From an uncultured Actinomyces sp. (GTDB taxonomy: Bacteria > Actinomycetota > Actinomycetes > Actinomycetales > Actinomycetaceae): a stretch of 64,000 nt of DNA. Under the pieces are notes generated by a model. That model did no database searches. It saw only the letters and a program-made list of their open reading frames with translations, and was not told the DNA's origin. A program made the translations under genes and the position numbers. The stretch is from positions 22,042-86,041 of the forward strand of contig URAS01000013.1 in assembly GCA_900545825.1 (NCBI GenBank). The letters run 5' to 3'. Positions 42,799-52,868 of the stretch are shown piece after piece; position 1 is the first letter of the stretch; the number at the start of each line of letters is the position of its first letter.

Positions 42799-44694
42799 AT
42801 GACTCGTGAGACAGTGCGCCTGACCGTGGGCCAGGCGATTATCCGCTTCCTCGTCAACCAGTATTCCGAACGCGACGGTGTCGAGGAACGCCTGATCGCC
42901 GGGGCTTTCGGGATTTTCGGCCACGGCAACGTGTGCGGGATCGGTCAGGCGATCTTGCAAAACGAGGTCGACCCCACCCCCGACGGCGGCGAGATGCCCT
43001 ACATCATGCCGCGCAACGAGCAGGGCATGGTTAACGCGGCCGCGGCGTTCGCCAAGGCGAAGCGGCGCATGTCGACGTGGATGTGCACGGCGTCGATCGG
43101 CCCGGGCTCGCTCAACATGGTGACGGGCGCGGCGTTGGCGACGACGAACCGCCTGCCCGTCCTCCTGTTCCCGTCGGACATTTTCGCCAACCGCGTGCCC
43201 GATCCCGTCTTGCAGCAGCTGGAGGATCCGCGCAGCCTCGACGTGTCGGTCAACGACGCATTCCGCCCGGTGTCGCGCTTCTTTGACCGGATCAACCGGC
43301 CCGAGCAGCTGATCCCGTCGCTGATGAACGCCATGCGCGTCCTCACCGACCCGGCCGAGACCGGCGCGGTCGTCCTCGCGCTGCCGCAGGACGTCCAGGC
43401 CGAGGCGTTCGACTTCCCGGTCGAGATGTTTAAGAAACGCGTGTGGCACATTCGCCGGCCCGCGGTGTCGGAGGCCGAGCTCGACCGTGCGGTGCAGATC
43501 ATTCGGTCGGCGAAGCGGCCGCTGCTCGTCTCCGGCGGCGGCACGATCTACTCCGACGCGTCCGCGGAGCTGGCGGCGTTTGCCGAGGCCACGGGCATTC
43601 CCGTCGCCGACACCCAGGCCGGCAAGGGCGCCGTGCGGTTCGATCACCCCCAGGCCGTCGGCGGCGTGGGCTCGACGGGCTGCGATTCCGGCAACCACCT
43701 GGCCGACAAGGCCGACGTCGTCATCGGCGTGGGCACCCGGTATTCCGACTTCACGACGGCCTCGAAGACCCAGTTCAAGAACCCGGACGTCCGCTTCGTC
43801 AACATCAACGTCAAGGCGTTCGATGCGGCCAAGCACGCCGGCGAGATGGTGGTCGCCGATGCCCGCGAGGCGCTGAAAGCCCTGACGGCGGCGCTGGACG
43901 GCTACCGCGTCGAGGACGCTTATGCCCAGGAAATCGCCGACGAGAAGGCGGCGTGGGCCGAGGCGACCGCGAAGTGCTACCACCTCGATCACGGTCCGCT
44001 GCCGGCGCAGACCGAGGTGTTCGGCGCCCTCAACGAGATGCTGGGCGAGCGCGACGTCGTTATCAACGCTGCCGGTTCGATGCCGGGCGACCTCCAGGCG
44101 CTGTGGCAGGCCAAGTCCGACCAGCAGTACCACGTCGAATACGCGTTCTCGACGATGGGCTACGAGGTCCCGGCCGGCCTGGGCGTCAAACTGGCCCGAC
44201 CCGACGCCGAGGTCGTCGCGATCGTCGGCGACGGCACCTACCAGATGCTGCCGATGGAACTGGCGACGGTCACGCAGGAGGGCATCAAGGTCATCTACGT
44301 CCTCCTGGAAAACCACGGGTTTGCGTCGATCGGCGCCCTGTCCGAGTCGCACGGCTCGCAGCGGTTCGGCACCCGCTACCGCGCCGGCGGCGGCAACCCG
44401 CACAACGAGGACGGCGAGCTGATCAGCGTCGATATCGCGAAGAACGCCGAGAGCTGGGGCCTCGACGTCCTGCGGGTCAAGACGATCGCCGACTTCCGCG
44501 CCGCCTACGAGAAGGCGCATGCGTCGGACAAGGCGACGATGATCTACATCGAGACCGACCTGTACGGCCCGAACCCGCCGGCGTCCAGCTGGTGGGACGT
44601 CGTCGTCGCCGAGGAATCGCGCCTCGACTCGACGAAGAAGGCCCGCGAGGAGTACGTCGCCTACCGCGATAAGTACCAGCGCCACTACCTGTAG
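42799..44694 (+). CDS. iolD: 3D-(3,5/4)-trihydroxycyclohexane-1,2-dione hydrolase
   Basis: 631-residue thiamine-diphosphate enzyme that opens the cyclitol ring to 5-deoxy-glucuronate. It has the three TPP-enzyme domains: N-terminal pyrimidine domain (GHGNVCGIGQAI; MPRNEQGMVNAAAAFAKA with the catalytic Glu), a central domain with PLLVSGGGTIYSDA, and a C-terminal TPP domain with VAIVGDGTYQM...N-type magnesium motif. AAAGGA precedes the ATG. Third gene of the operon. Confidence 0.95.
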   Translation: MTRETVRLTVGQAIIRFLVNQYSERDGVEERLIAGAFGIFGHGNVCGIGQAILQNEVDPTPDGGEMPYIMPRNEQGMVNAAAAFAKAKRRMSTWMCTASIGPGSLNMVTGAALATTNRLPVLLFPSDIFANRVPDPVLQQLEDPRSLDVSVNDAFRPVSRFFDRINRPEQLIPSLMNAMRVLTDPAETGAVVLALPQDVQAEAFDFPVEMFKKRVWHIRRPAVSEAELDRAVQIIRSAKRPLLVSGGGTIYSDASAELAAFAEATGIPVADTQAGKGAVRFDHPQAVGGVGSTGCDSGNHLADKADVVIGVGTRYSDFTTASKTQFKNPDVRFVNINVKAFDAAKHAGEMVVADAREALKALTAALDGYRVEDAYAQEIADEKAAWAEATAKCYHLDHGPLPAQTEVFGALNEMLGERDVVINAAGSMPGDLQALWQAKSDQQYHVEYAFSTMGYEVPAGLGVKLARPDAEVVAIVGDGTYQMLPMELATVTQEGIKVIYVLLENHGFASIGALSESHGSQRFGTRYRAGGGNPHNEDGELISVDIAKNAESWGLDVLRVKTIADFRAAYEKAHASDKATMIYIETDLYGPNPPASSWWDVVVAEESRLDSTKKAREEYVAYRDKYQRHYL

Positions 44695-44726
44695 CGCGCG
44701 GCTGCGGGGCGGCGTAAACCCCTAAC

Positions 44727-44820
44727 CGAAACGCTCACCTAACTTGTCATTTCTGTCCGGTAATCGGCAGTATCGACATTTTAGGTGAGCGTTTCGCAAT
44801 TCTGACGAGCGTTTAATCTT
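44727..44820. repeat. Family B palindromic element, copy 4 (reverse orientation)
   Basis: Core 44727-44796 (70 bp) between CGAAACGCTCACCT and AGGTGAGCGTTTCG; the right flank GACGAGCGTTTAATCTTG is the reverse complement of the copy 2 left flank. Lies between the convergent iolD and ABC exporter genes. Confidence 0.88.
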
Positions 44821-44865
44821 GCCGGGGGAACCTGCCGGGGGAACCAGCCGCCCGCACGCCCGCAG

Positions 44866-46911
44866 CTAGAAGCTGAGGTCGAACTGGCCGCCGCTGGAGT
44901 CGGAGTGAGCGGGGGCGGTGGTGCCGATGTCCTCGCCGGCGAAGAACTGGGCGCGGTAGAGGCGCGCATAGGCGCCCTCGGCGGCCAGCAGCTCGGCGTG
45001 GCGGCCCTCCTCGACGATGCGGCCGTCCTCGATAACAACGATCCGGTCGGCGTCGCGAATCGTCGATAGGCGGTGGGCGATGACGATCGACGTGCGCCCC
45101 GACCGCAGCCTGGACATCGCCTCCTGGACGTCGCGTTCGGTGCGGGTATCGACGTTCGAGGTCGCCTCGTCGAGAACCAGCAGGTCGGGGTCGGCGATGA
45201 AAGCCCTCGCGATCGTCACCAGCTGTTTCTCGCCCGCCGAGATCGCGCCGTCGTCGTGCACCGCCGTGTCGAGGCCGTCGGGCAGGGTAGCGACCAACCT
45301 ATCGAGGCCGGTCGCGCGGGCCGCCGCCTCGACGTCCGCGCGGGTCGCGTTGGCGTTGCCCATGGCGATGTTCTCGGCGATCGTCCCGCCAAACAGCCAC
45401 GTGTCCTGCAGCACCATGCCCGTGTGTGAGCGCATCGAGTCGCGGCGGATCGCCTTGACGTCCACCCCGTCGATGAGGATCTGGCCCTTCTGAATCGGGT
45501 AGAACCCCATGAGGACGTTGACCAGCGTCGTCTTCCCCGAGCCCGTGGGTCCGCAGATCGCCACCGTCTCGCCGGCCGCGATGTGCAAGGTGAGGTCTTC
45601 CAGCACGGGCTTGTCATCCTCGTAGCCGAACGTCACGTCGACAAGGTCGAGGGCGCCGATGTGGTCGATGTCGGTGGCATCGGGCGCATCCGGCGCCTCC
45701 TCGTCGGCGTCGAGGAACTCGAAGACACGCTCGGCGCTGGCCAGGCCCGACTGGATCTGCGACGCCAGCGACGCCAGCGACTGGATGGGCGACGACAGCT
45801 GCTGGGCGTATTGGATGTACGCCTGGACGCCGCCCAGCGTCATCCGCCCCGCCAGCACCTGGACGGCGCCCAGCGTTGCGATGACAAGGAACATCAGCCA
45901 CGAGAAGAACGACATGACCGGCCGGACCATCCCCGTAATGAACTGCGCGCGATAGGACGCCTGGAACAGCGCCTCGTTCGCGTCGTCGAACGCCCTCGAG
46001 TAGTGGTCGGTCTGGGCCGACGACGTGAGGACGTCGTGGCCGGTGAACGTGTCTTCGACCAGCGCGGACGTCACGCCCGTCAGCTGCCACTGTGCGGTGA
46101 AGTGCGGTTTTGCCCGCGCGATCAGCACGCCCGCGATGATGAGGCCGACCGGCAACACGGCGAACACAGCCAGCGTCAGCCGCCACGACAGCTTGAACAC
46201 GATGATGAGGAGGCCGATCAGCTGAATCGTCGCCGTGATGATCTGCGAGGTCGTCTGCGAGATGACGTTCCCGACGTTGTCGACGTCGTTCGTCATCCGC
46301 GACAAGACGTCGCCGCGCGCCTTGGAATCGAGGTATTTCAGCGGCATCCGCGAGATCTTGTCTTGGACGTGCCGGCGCAGGTCAAAGCCGATTGTCGCGA
46401 CGATCTTTCGCAGGACCAGCGCCTCGATGAACCCGCACAGCGCCGAAATGATCATCGCCGCGATCATCCCGGCGACCAGCAGGGCCAGACGGTGGAAGTC
46501 GATGCCCTCGCCGGGAATCGCGTGGGCTTTCATGACGAGCTTGGCGAACGACTCTTGCCCAGTCGCGTTGAGGTGGGCGATGGCCTGCTGTTTCGTCATC
46601 CCGTGGCCCAGCATCGTCCCGAGGACGCCCTTGAAAATGACGTTCGTCGCCAACGCCATGAGCGCCGGCATCGCGAGGCCGATGAGCATCGACAGGAGCG
46701 AGAGGAGGGCGACCAGGGCGAGCCGGAACCGGTGGGGCCTGACGAGGCGGACCAGGTGGGCGCTCGCGCCCTTCCAGTCGCGCGCCTTCTCCTTCTTTTT
46801 CTTCTCTTCCGCCTCGGGCGGCAGGTACCGCCGGGCGACGGGGTCGGACACCGTGAAGGAACGCTGCTTCGCCTGACGCTTGGCGTGCCTGGCCTGGTAC
46901 ACGCGGCTCAT
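44866..46911 (-). CDS. ABC exporter half-transporter (permease-ATPase fusion), second subunit
   Basis: 681 residues: a basic N-terminal extension (RVYQARHAKRQAKQRSF), six-helix type I exporter domain (about 60-390), then an ATPase with Walker A CGPTGSGKTTLVN, the Q-loop and Walker B LLVLDEATSNVDTRTE. The signature is ISAGEKQL rather than LSGGQ, a degenerate form seen in one partner of heterodimeric exporters. ATG 46911 with GGAGGAG; 4-bp overlap with the upstream partner, so the pair is co-translated. Likely exports a peptide, lipid or drug. Confidence 0.9.
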   Translation of the reverse strand: MSRVYQARHAKRQAKQRSFTVSDPVARRYLPPEAEEKKKKEKARDWKGASAHLVRLVRPHRFRLALVALLSLLSMLIGLAMPALMALATNVIFKGVLGTMLGHGMTKQQAIAHLNATGQESFAKLVMKAHAIPGEGIDFHRLALLVAGMIAAMIISALCGFIEALVLRKIVATIGFDLRRHVQDKISRMPLKYLDSKARGDVLSRMTNDVDNVGNVISQTTSQIITATIQLIGLLIIVFKLSWRLTLAVFAVLPVGLIIAGVLIARAKPHFTAQWQLTGVTSALVEDTFTGHDVLTSSAQTDHYSRAFDDANEALFQASYRAQFITGMVRPVMSFFSWLMFLVIATLGAVQVLAGRMTLGGVQAYIQYAQQLSSPIQSLASLASQIQSGLASAERVFEFLDADEEAPDAPDATDIDHIGALDLVDVTFGYEDDKPVLEDLTLHIAAGETVAICGPTGSGKTTLVNVLMGFYPIQKGQILIDGVDVKAIRRDSMRSHTGMVLQDTWLFGGTIAENIAMGNANATRADVEAAARATGLDRLVATLPDGLDTAVHDDGAISAGEKQLVTIARAFIADPDLLVLDEATSNVDTRTERDVQEAMSRLRSGRTSIVIAHRLSTIRDADRIVVIEDGRIVEEGRHAELLAAEGAYARLYRAQFFAGEDIGTTAPAHSDSSGGQFDLSF

Positions 46912-48668
46912 CGCAGCTCCTCCTCGGTCAGCTGGGTCGACGCCAGCTCCTGGTAGGTCGCGCATGTCGCCATGAGGTGGGCGTGGTCGCCCTGCCCAAC
47001 GATCCGTCCGTTATCGATGACGACGATGTTCTCGGCGTGCCGCACCGTCGCAAGCCGTTGGACGACAAGCACCTGGGTGACGCCGGGCAGCATCCGCGGG
47101 ATTGCCGCCCTCACCTGGGCTTCTGTTGCAAAGTCGAGGGCGGAAAACGCATCGTCGGACACGAGGATGTCGGGCGTCGAATAGAGCGCCCTCGCGATCG
47201 TCAGGCGCTGCCGTTGCCCGCCCGACAGGTTGGCGCCGCCGGCCTCGACGGCGTGGTCGATCCCGTCGTCGAACGCGTCGACGAACTCGAGGGCCTGCGC
47301 GGCGGCCAGGCACTCACGGACCCGGTCGGTCACCTGTTCGCTGATCTGGTCTTCCGGCAGCCGCGACACGTTGGTCGCGACCGTCCCGCGCATGAGATAC
47401 GCCTTCTGGGGGACGAGGGCGACGCGGCGGCGGATATCGGCGAGCGCGACGTCGCGCAACCCCAGGACCTCGCCGTCCGGCGTCGTCAAGGCGACCTGCC
47501 CCTCCGTCGGGTCGGCCAGGCGGGGGATGAGGTTGGCCAGCGACGACTTGCCCGACCCCGTCGCGCCGACGATCGCCGTCGTCGTGCCCGGCGGGATGAC
47601 CAGCGAAATGTCCTCGAGCACCGGCCGCGACGCGCCCTCGTACCCGGCGGTCACCGAGTCGAAACGCAGGCCGAGGGCGCCCTCAGGAATCATCCGCGGA
47701 CGCTCGGGGGTGAGGACGGCCGGGTGGACGTCGAAGACCTCTTGGACACGGCGGGCCGACACCTCGGCGTGGGGAATGAGGATGAGGAACATCGACGCCA
47801 AAATAATCGCCATCAGGACGTTCGTCAGGTAGCTGAGGAACGCGATGAGGTCGCCCAGCTGCAGCGCCCCCGCCTGGATCCGGTAGCCGCCAAAATAGAG
47901 GACCGACCCCATCGCCAGCGCCATGATCGTTTGGATAAGCGGCGCGAGGACCGCGAACCAGAACCCCTCGGTGAGGACGATCGACATGAGGTCGCGATTG
48001 GCCTTGTCGAACCGCTCTGCCTCGCTTTTTTGGCGGACGAACGCACGGATCACGCGGACGCCGCTGAGCTGCTCGCGCAACACCTCACCCAGCCGGTCGA
48101 TCCGCTTCTGGTTGAGCTCGAACAGCGGCACCAATTTCTTCATGATGATGACCGCGACGAAAATGACGCACGGAATAGCGACGACGAGAACCAACGCCAG
48201 CGGCAAGTCCATCGTCAACACCATGACCAGCGAGCCAATACCCAAAATCGGCGCCGACAAGATCATGGTGAAAATCAGCAATAACACCATGTAGATCTGG
48301 GTAATGTCGTTCGTCGTTCGCGTAATCAACGAGGACGGCCCAAACCGCTGCAGTTCCGTGTGGGAAAACGCTTGGACGTGGTGGAACATGCGCTCGCGGA
48401 GGTATCGCCCCAGGCCCATGCACACCTTTGCCGACCACAGGGCGGAAATCGCGGCGAGAACGATTTGCGCGGTCGCCGCCGCGAGCATGAGGCCGCCCAT
48501 GTGAAGAATGTAGTGGGTGTTTGTTCCGATAATGCCGTGGTCGATGATTTTTGCGTTAAGTTTCGGCAAGACAAGCCCGATGAGCGTTTGGGCGACCTGA
48601 AAGACGAGGGCGATCGTCAGTGGCGCCACGTTGCGGCGCATATAGGTCCAGCTCAATCGGAACAGCAC
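46908..48668 (-). CDS. ABC exporter half-transporter (permease-ATPase fusion), first subunit
   Basis: 586 residues: six helices (1-330), then ATPase with Walker A GATGSGKSSLAN, canonical LSGGQRQRLTIARAL and Walker B ILVSDDAFSALD. In Walker B an Asp (SDD) replaces the usual catalytic Glu, which marks the degenerate site of a heterodimeric exporter; the partner keeps the Glu (LDEAT). GTG 48668 chosen because AAGG precedes it and the protein then starts at MLFRLSWTYMRRN; a longer frame to 48929 is not credible. The pair interrupts the inositol regulon. Confidence 0.9.
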   Translation of the reverse strand: MLFRLSWTYMRRNVAPLTIALVFQVAQTLIGLVLPKLNAKIIDHGIIGTNTHYILHMGGLMLAAATAQIVLAAISALWSAKVCMGLGRYLRERMFHHVQAFSHTELQRFGPSSLITRTTNDITQIYMVLLLIFTMILSAPILGIGSLVMVLTMDLPLALVLVVAIPCVIFVAVIIMKKLVPLFELNQKRIDRLGEVLREQLSGVRVIRAFVRQKSEAERFDKANRDLMSIVLTEGFWFAVLAPLIQTIMALAMGSVLYFGGYRIQAGALQLGDLIAFLSYLTNVLMAIILASMFLILIPHAEVSARRVQEVFDVHPAVLTPERPRMIPEGALGLRFDSVTAGYEGASRPVLEDISLVIPPGTTTAIVGATGSGKSSLANLIPRLADPTEGQVALTTPDGEVLGLRDVALADIRRRVALVPQKAYLMRGTVATNVSRLPEDQISEQVTDRVRECLAAAQALEFVDAFDDGIDHAVEAGGANLSGGQRQRLTIARALYSTPDILVSDDAFSALDFATEAQVRAAIPRMLPGVTQVLVVQRLATVRHAENIVVIDNGRIVGQGDHAHLMATCATYQELASTQLTEEELR

Positions 48669-48867
48669 AGTGGGACCTTCCTTGATGAGACGCACATGTG
48701 CGAAGACGACGGTTTCCACGATACACGGCAACCGCGCCCTCCCGCCCATACGAGGGGTGCCCACGCCTCGGTGGAGTGCCTGGTCGATCGCCGTTCGATC
48801 GCCTGATTGATCCCCGGTCGCGCTGGTCTCGCCATGCGCCTCAAGCATTGCCGCGAAACAATTTCCG

Positions 48868-48913
48868 AATGTTAGGACAAAGCCTTGCCAGTTTGGGTCA
48901 GACGTCCTAGCAT
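48868..48913 (+). promoter_or_regulatory. Inositol-regulon operator and promoter 4 (iolA)
   Basis: AATGTTAGGACAAA (48868-48881), 3 nt, TTGCCA (48885-48890), 17 bp, TAGCAT (48908-48913). Same spacing as at iolC and the Idh gene. The most diverged operator of the four. Confidence 0.7.
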
Positions 48914-48991
48914 GGATCTCGACAGGCACAGCGCGTCAGCAAACCGAGGCCGGCGCGGGTGGGCTCATCAGACACTCAGTGAGGAGCAGAC

Positions 48992-50491
<1,500 letters not shown>

Positions 50492-50526
50492 TCGCGCGGT
50501 TGTGACTCTCTGACCAAGAGAACCGG

Positions 50527-50570
50527 CCGGCGGTGGCATCTGACATGGAGATGCCACCGCCGGTTTCTTT
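50527..50570 (+). terminator. Intrinsic terminator of iolA
   Basis: Perfect 15-bp arms CCGGCGGTGGCATCT (50527-50541) / AGATGCCACCGCCGG (50549-50563), then TTTCTTT. Confidence 0.92.
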
Positions 50571-50689
50571 GTGTGCGGGGTGGGGACCGGTTCTAGGGTC
50601 GCGGCGCGGCGCCCTCGGAGACCCACGCGCGACGAACACCACGTGGGCCGGGTTTTCGGCATCGGCGCCACACTAGGTACGGTGAGGAA

Positions 50690-51799
50690 GTGAATCGAAT
50701 CCACAATCTTGGGGCGAAACTGCCCGGCGTCGCGTTCGCCTGCGTGATCGCGGCGATTGCGTACGGCGTCAACCACCTGGTTCCGCTGGTGTCGGCGCTG
50801 CTGTGCGCCATTATTTTGGGCGTCATCGCGCGTAACGCCAAGCTGATCCCCGGCGCGGCCGAGCCGGGTCTCAAGTTCAGCGCGAAAACGATCCTCCGCG
50901 CCGGCGTCGTCCTCTTGGGGCTGCGCCTGTCGATCCCCCAGATCCTCACGCTGGGCGCCGGTCCGATCGTCGTCATCATCGGGACGGTGACGGCGACGTT
51001 CCTCGTCACTTTGCTGCTGGGCCGCTGGTTCCGGGTCGCCCACTCGTCGTCGCTGCTGACGGCGACGGGCACGTCGATCTGCGGCGCGGCCGCGGTCGCC
51101 GGGATGAGCTCGGTTGTCCGCCGCACCGACGACTACGACCCCGCGCACCCCGACGACGACATCGAGGACGCCGCGGCCACGGCGATCGCGTCGGTGACGA
51201 TTTTCGGGACGATTGCCATGCTCGTCGTCCCGCCGCTCACCCGCGCCATGGGGATGAGCCCCGAGGCCGCCGGCGTGTGGATCGGCTCGTCGATCCACGA
51301 GGTCGGCCAGGTCGTCGCCGCCGCCGGTTTCATCTCGCCGAAGGTCGTCGACGTCGCCACCGTGACGAAGCTCGGGCGCGTCGTGTTGCTCGCGCCGCTC
51401 GTCGCCCTCGTCGGGTTCGCCGAGGGGCGCGCATCGACAAAACGCTACGAGGCCAGCCTCTCCCAGCACGAAGTCGACCAGGTCCTCGCCGAGGACGCCG
51501 TCGACCACGACTCGGCCGCCAAAGTCCACCCGCCGATCATGCCGCTGTTCGTCGCCGGGTTCCTCGCCTGCGTGATCATCCGGTCGATCATCGGGTCGCC
51601 GGCCGGCCTCATGCCAACGTTCAAGGTCATCGACACGATCGCGACACTGCTGCTCACCGTCGCCATGGGCGCGATGGGCGCCGGCGTCAACCTGCGGACG
51701 ATCATCGCGACCGGCGGGCGTGCACTGCTGCTCGGGCTCGTCGCCTGCCTCGTCGCCGGCGGCGTGTCGCTGCTGCTCACGCTGCAATTAGTGCACTAG
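50690..51799 (+). CDS. YeiH-family putative sulfate exporter / conserved membrane protein
   Basis: 369 residues, about 10 helices. Family hallmarks: LKFSAKTILRAGVVLLGLRLS, TGTSICGAAAVAGMSSVV, and WIGSSIHEVGQVVAAA near the middle. Members are annotated as putative sulfate or sulfonate exporters on limited evidence. The TSICG and SIHEVGQV blocks are the conserved core and probably line the substrate path. GTG start behind GAGGAA. Next gene begins 10 nt after its stop. Confidence 0.85.
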   Translation: MNRIHNLGAKLPGVAFACVIAAIAYGVNHLVPLVSALLCAIILGVIARNAKLIPGAAEPGLKFSAKTILRAGVVLLGLRLSIPQILTLGAGPIVVIIGTVTATFLVTLLLGRWFRVAHSSSLLTATGTSICGAAAVAGMSSVVRRTDDYDPAHPDDDIEDAAATAIASVTIFGTIAMLVVPPLTRAMGMSPEAAGVWIGSSIHEVGQVVAAAGFISPKVVDVATVTKLGRVVLLAPLVALVGFAEGRASTKRYEASLSQHEVDQVLAEDAVDHDSAAKVHPPIMPLFVAGFLACVIIRSIIGSPAGLMPTFKVIDTIATLLLTVAMGAMGAGVNLRTIIATGGRALLLGLVACLVAGGVSLLLTLQLVH

Positions 51800-51808
51800 C
51801 GCAGGCGG

Positions 51809-52735
51809 GTGGCGGACATGGCGGGATGCGGACGGTACGCGCCGACGCCCTCGGGGGACCTCCACATCGGGAACCTGAGGACGGCGGTGCTGGCGTGGGC
51901 GCTGGCCAGGCAGTCCGGGCGGCGCTTCCACCTGCGTATCGAGGACATCGAACGCACCGTCCCGGGCGCGGCCGAGCGGCAGATGGCGGACCTCGCCGCC
52001 CTCGGGATCGACTGGGACGGGCCCGTCGTCTACCAAACCGCGCGCACCGACGCGCACCGCGCCGCGCTCGAGCGGCTGATCGAGCTGGGCCTGACCTACG
52101 AGTGCTACTGCACCCGAAAAGACATCCGCGAGGCCGCGTCCGCCCCCAACGCCGAGCCCGGCCGCTACCCCGGAACCTGCCGCGACCTCGACGAGGACGC
52201 CCGCCGGGCCGGCCGCGCGAAACTGGCGAAACTGGGTCGCAAACCCGCGTTGCGGCTGCGCGCCGACGGGGCGCGATGGGGGATCGAAGACGAGGTCGTC
52301 GGCCCCTACTCGGCGGCCGTCGACGACATAGTCCTGCGCCGCGGCGACGGGGTCGTCGCCTACAACCTCGCCGTTGCCGTCGACGACGCGTGGGCCGGCG
52401 TCGACCAAGTGTGCCGCGCCGACGACCTGCTCTCGTCGGCGCCCTCGCAAGCCTTCGTCGGACACCTGCTGGGGCTCGAGCCCGTGCCGACCTACGCCCA
52501 CGTCCCCCTGGTCGTCAACGAGCGCGGCGACCGCCTGGCCAAACGCGACGGCGCCGTGACGATGACCGACCTCGCCCGCTGCGGCTGGGGCCCCGCCGAC
52601 GTGGTCCGCGCGATCGGCGAGTCCCTCGACATTCCCGGCGCCAGGTGCGCCGCCGACATCCGCGACCACCTGGACCTCGAGTGGCTGCGCGCTCGCGGCG
52701 GTCGCCCTTGGGTCTTCACGCCCCCTTGCCCGTGA
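51809..52735 (+). CDS. gluQ: Glutamyl-Q tRNA(Asp) synthetase
   Basis: 308-residue truncated glutamyl-tRNA synthetase paralog that attaches glutamate to the queuosine base of tRNA-Asp. RYAPTPSGDLHIGNLRTAV contains the class I HIGH-type site; LAKRDGA replaces KMSKS. The anticodon-binding domain is absent, which defines the family. Zinc-site residues CYC...C are present (TYECYCTRKD; GTCRD). GTG 51809 or ATG 51818 may be the start. The stop is the TGA of a family A palindrome, giving an in-frame double stop. Confidence 0.9.
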   Translation: MADMAGCGRYAPTPSGDLHIGNLRTAVLAWALARQSGRRFHLRIEDIERTVPGAAERQMADLAALGIDWDGPVVYQTARTDAHRAALERLIELGLTYECYCTRKDIREAASAPNAEPGRYPGTCRDLDEDARRAGRAKLAKLGRKPALRLRADGARWGIEDEVVGPYSAAVDDIVLRRGDGVVAYNLAVAVDDAWAGVDQVCRADDLLSSAPSQAFVGHLLGLEPVPTYAHVPLVVNERGDRLAKRDGAVTMTDLARCGWGPADVVRAIGESLDIPGARCAADIRDHLDLEWLRARGGRPWVFTPPCP

Positions 52736-52811
52736 ACGTGATCCTTTTGTCCGTTTTCCTCACGTTGACGCGCATCAATCCATGAACGTGACCAAAAAAG
52801 ATCACGTTCAT
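52732..52811. repeat. Family A palindrome, copy 5 (double unit)
   Basis: Two hairpins in tandem: a long form (52732-52769, GTGAACGTGATCC...TCACGTTGAC) and a short form (52782-52811, ATGAACGTGACC...GATCACGTTCAT). Almost identical over about 80 bp to copy 6 at 56230. The first unit supplies the gluQ stop codon. Confidence 0.9.
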
Positions 52812-52868
52812 CGGTGGTGGCGGAGGCGGTAGAATCGTGACTGGTTCCCTGTCTCAAGGAGTAGCGTC

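Noticed and set aside
41836..44685. A 949-residue minus-strand frame across iolB and iolD
   Set aside because: Same shadow effect; the plus strand encodes two full enzymes with clear motifs and ribosome-binding sites.
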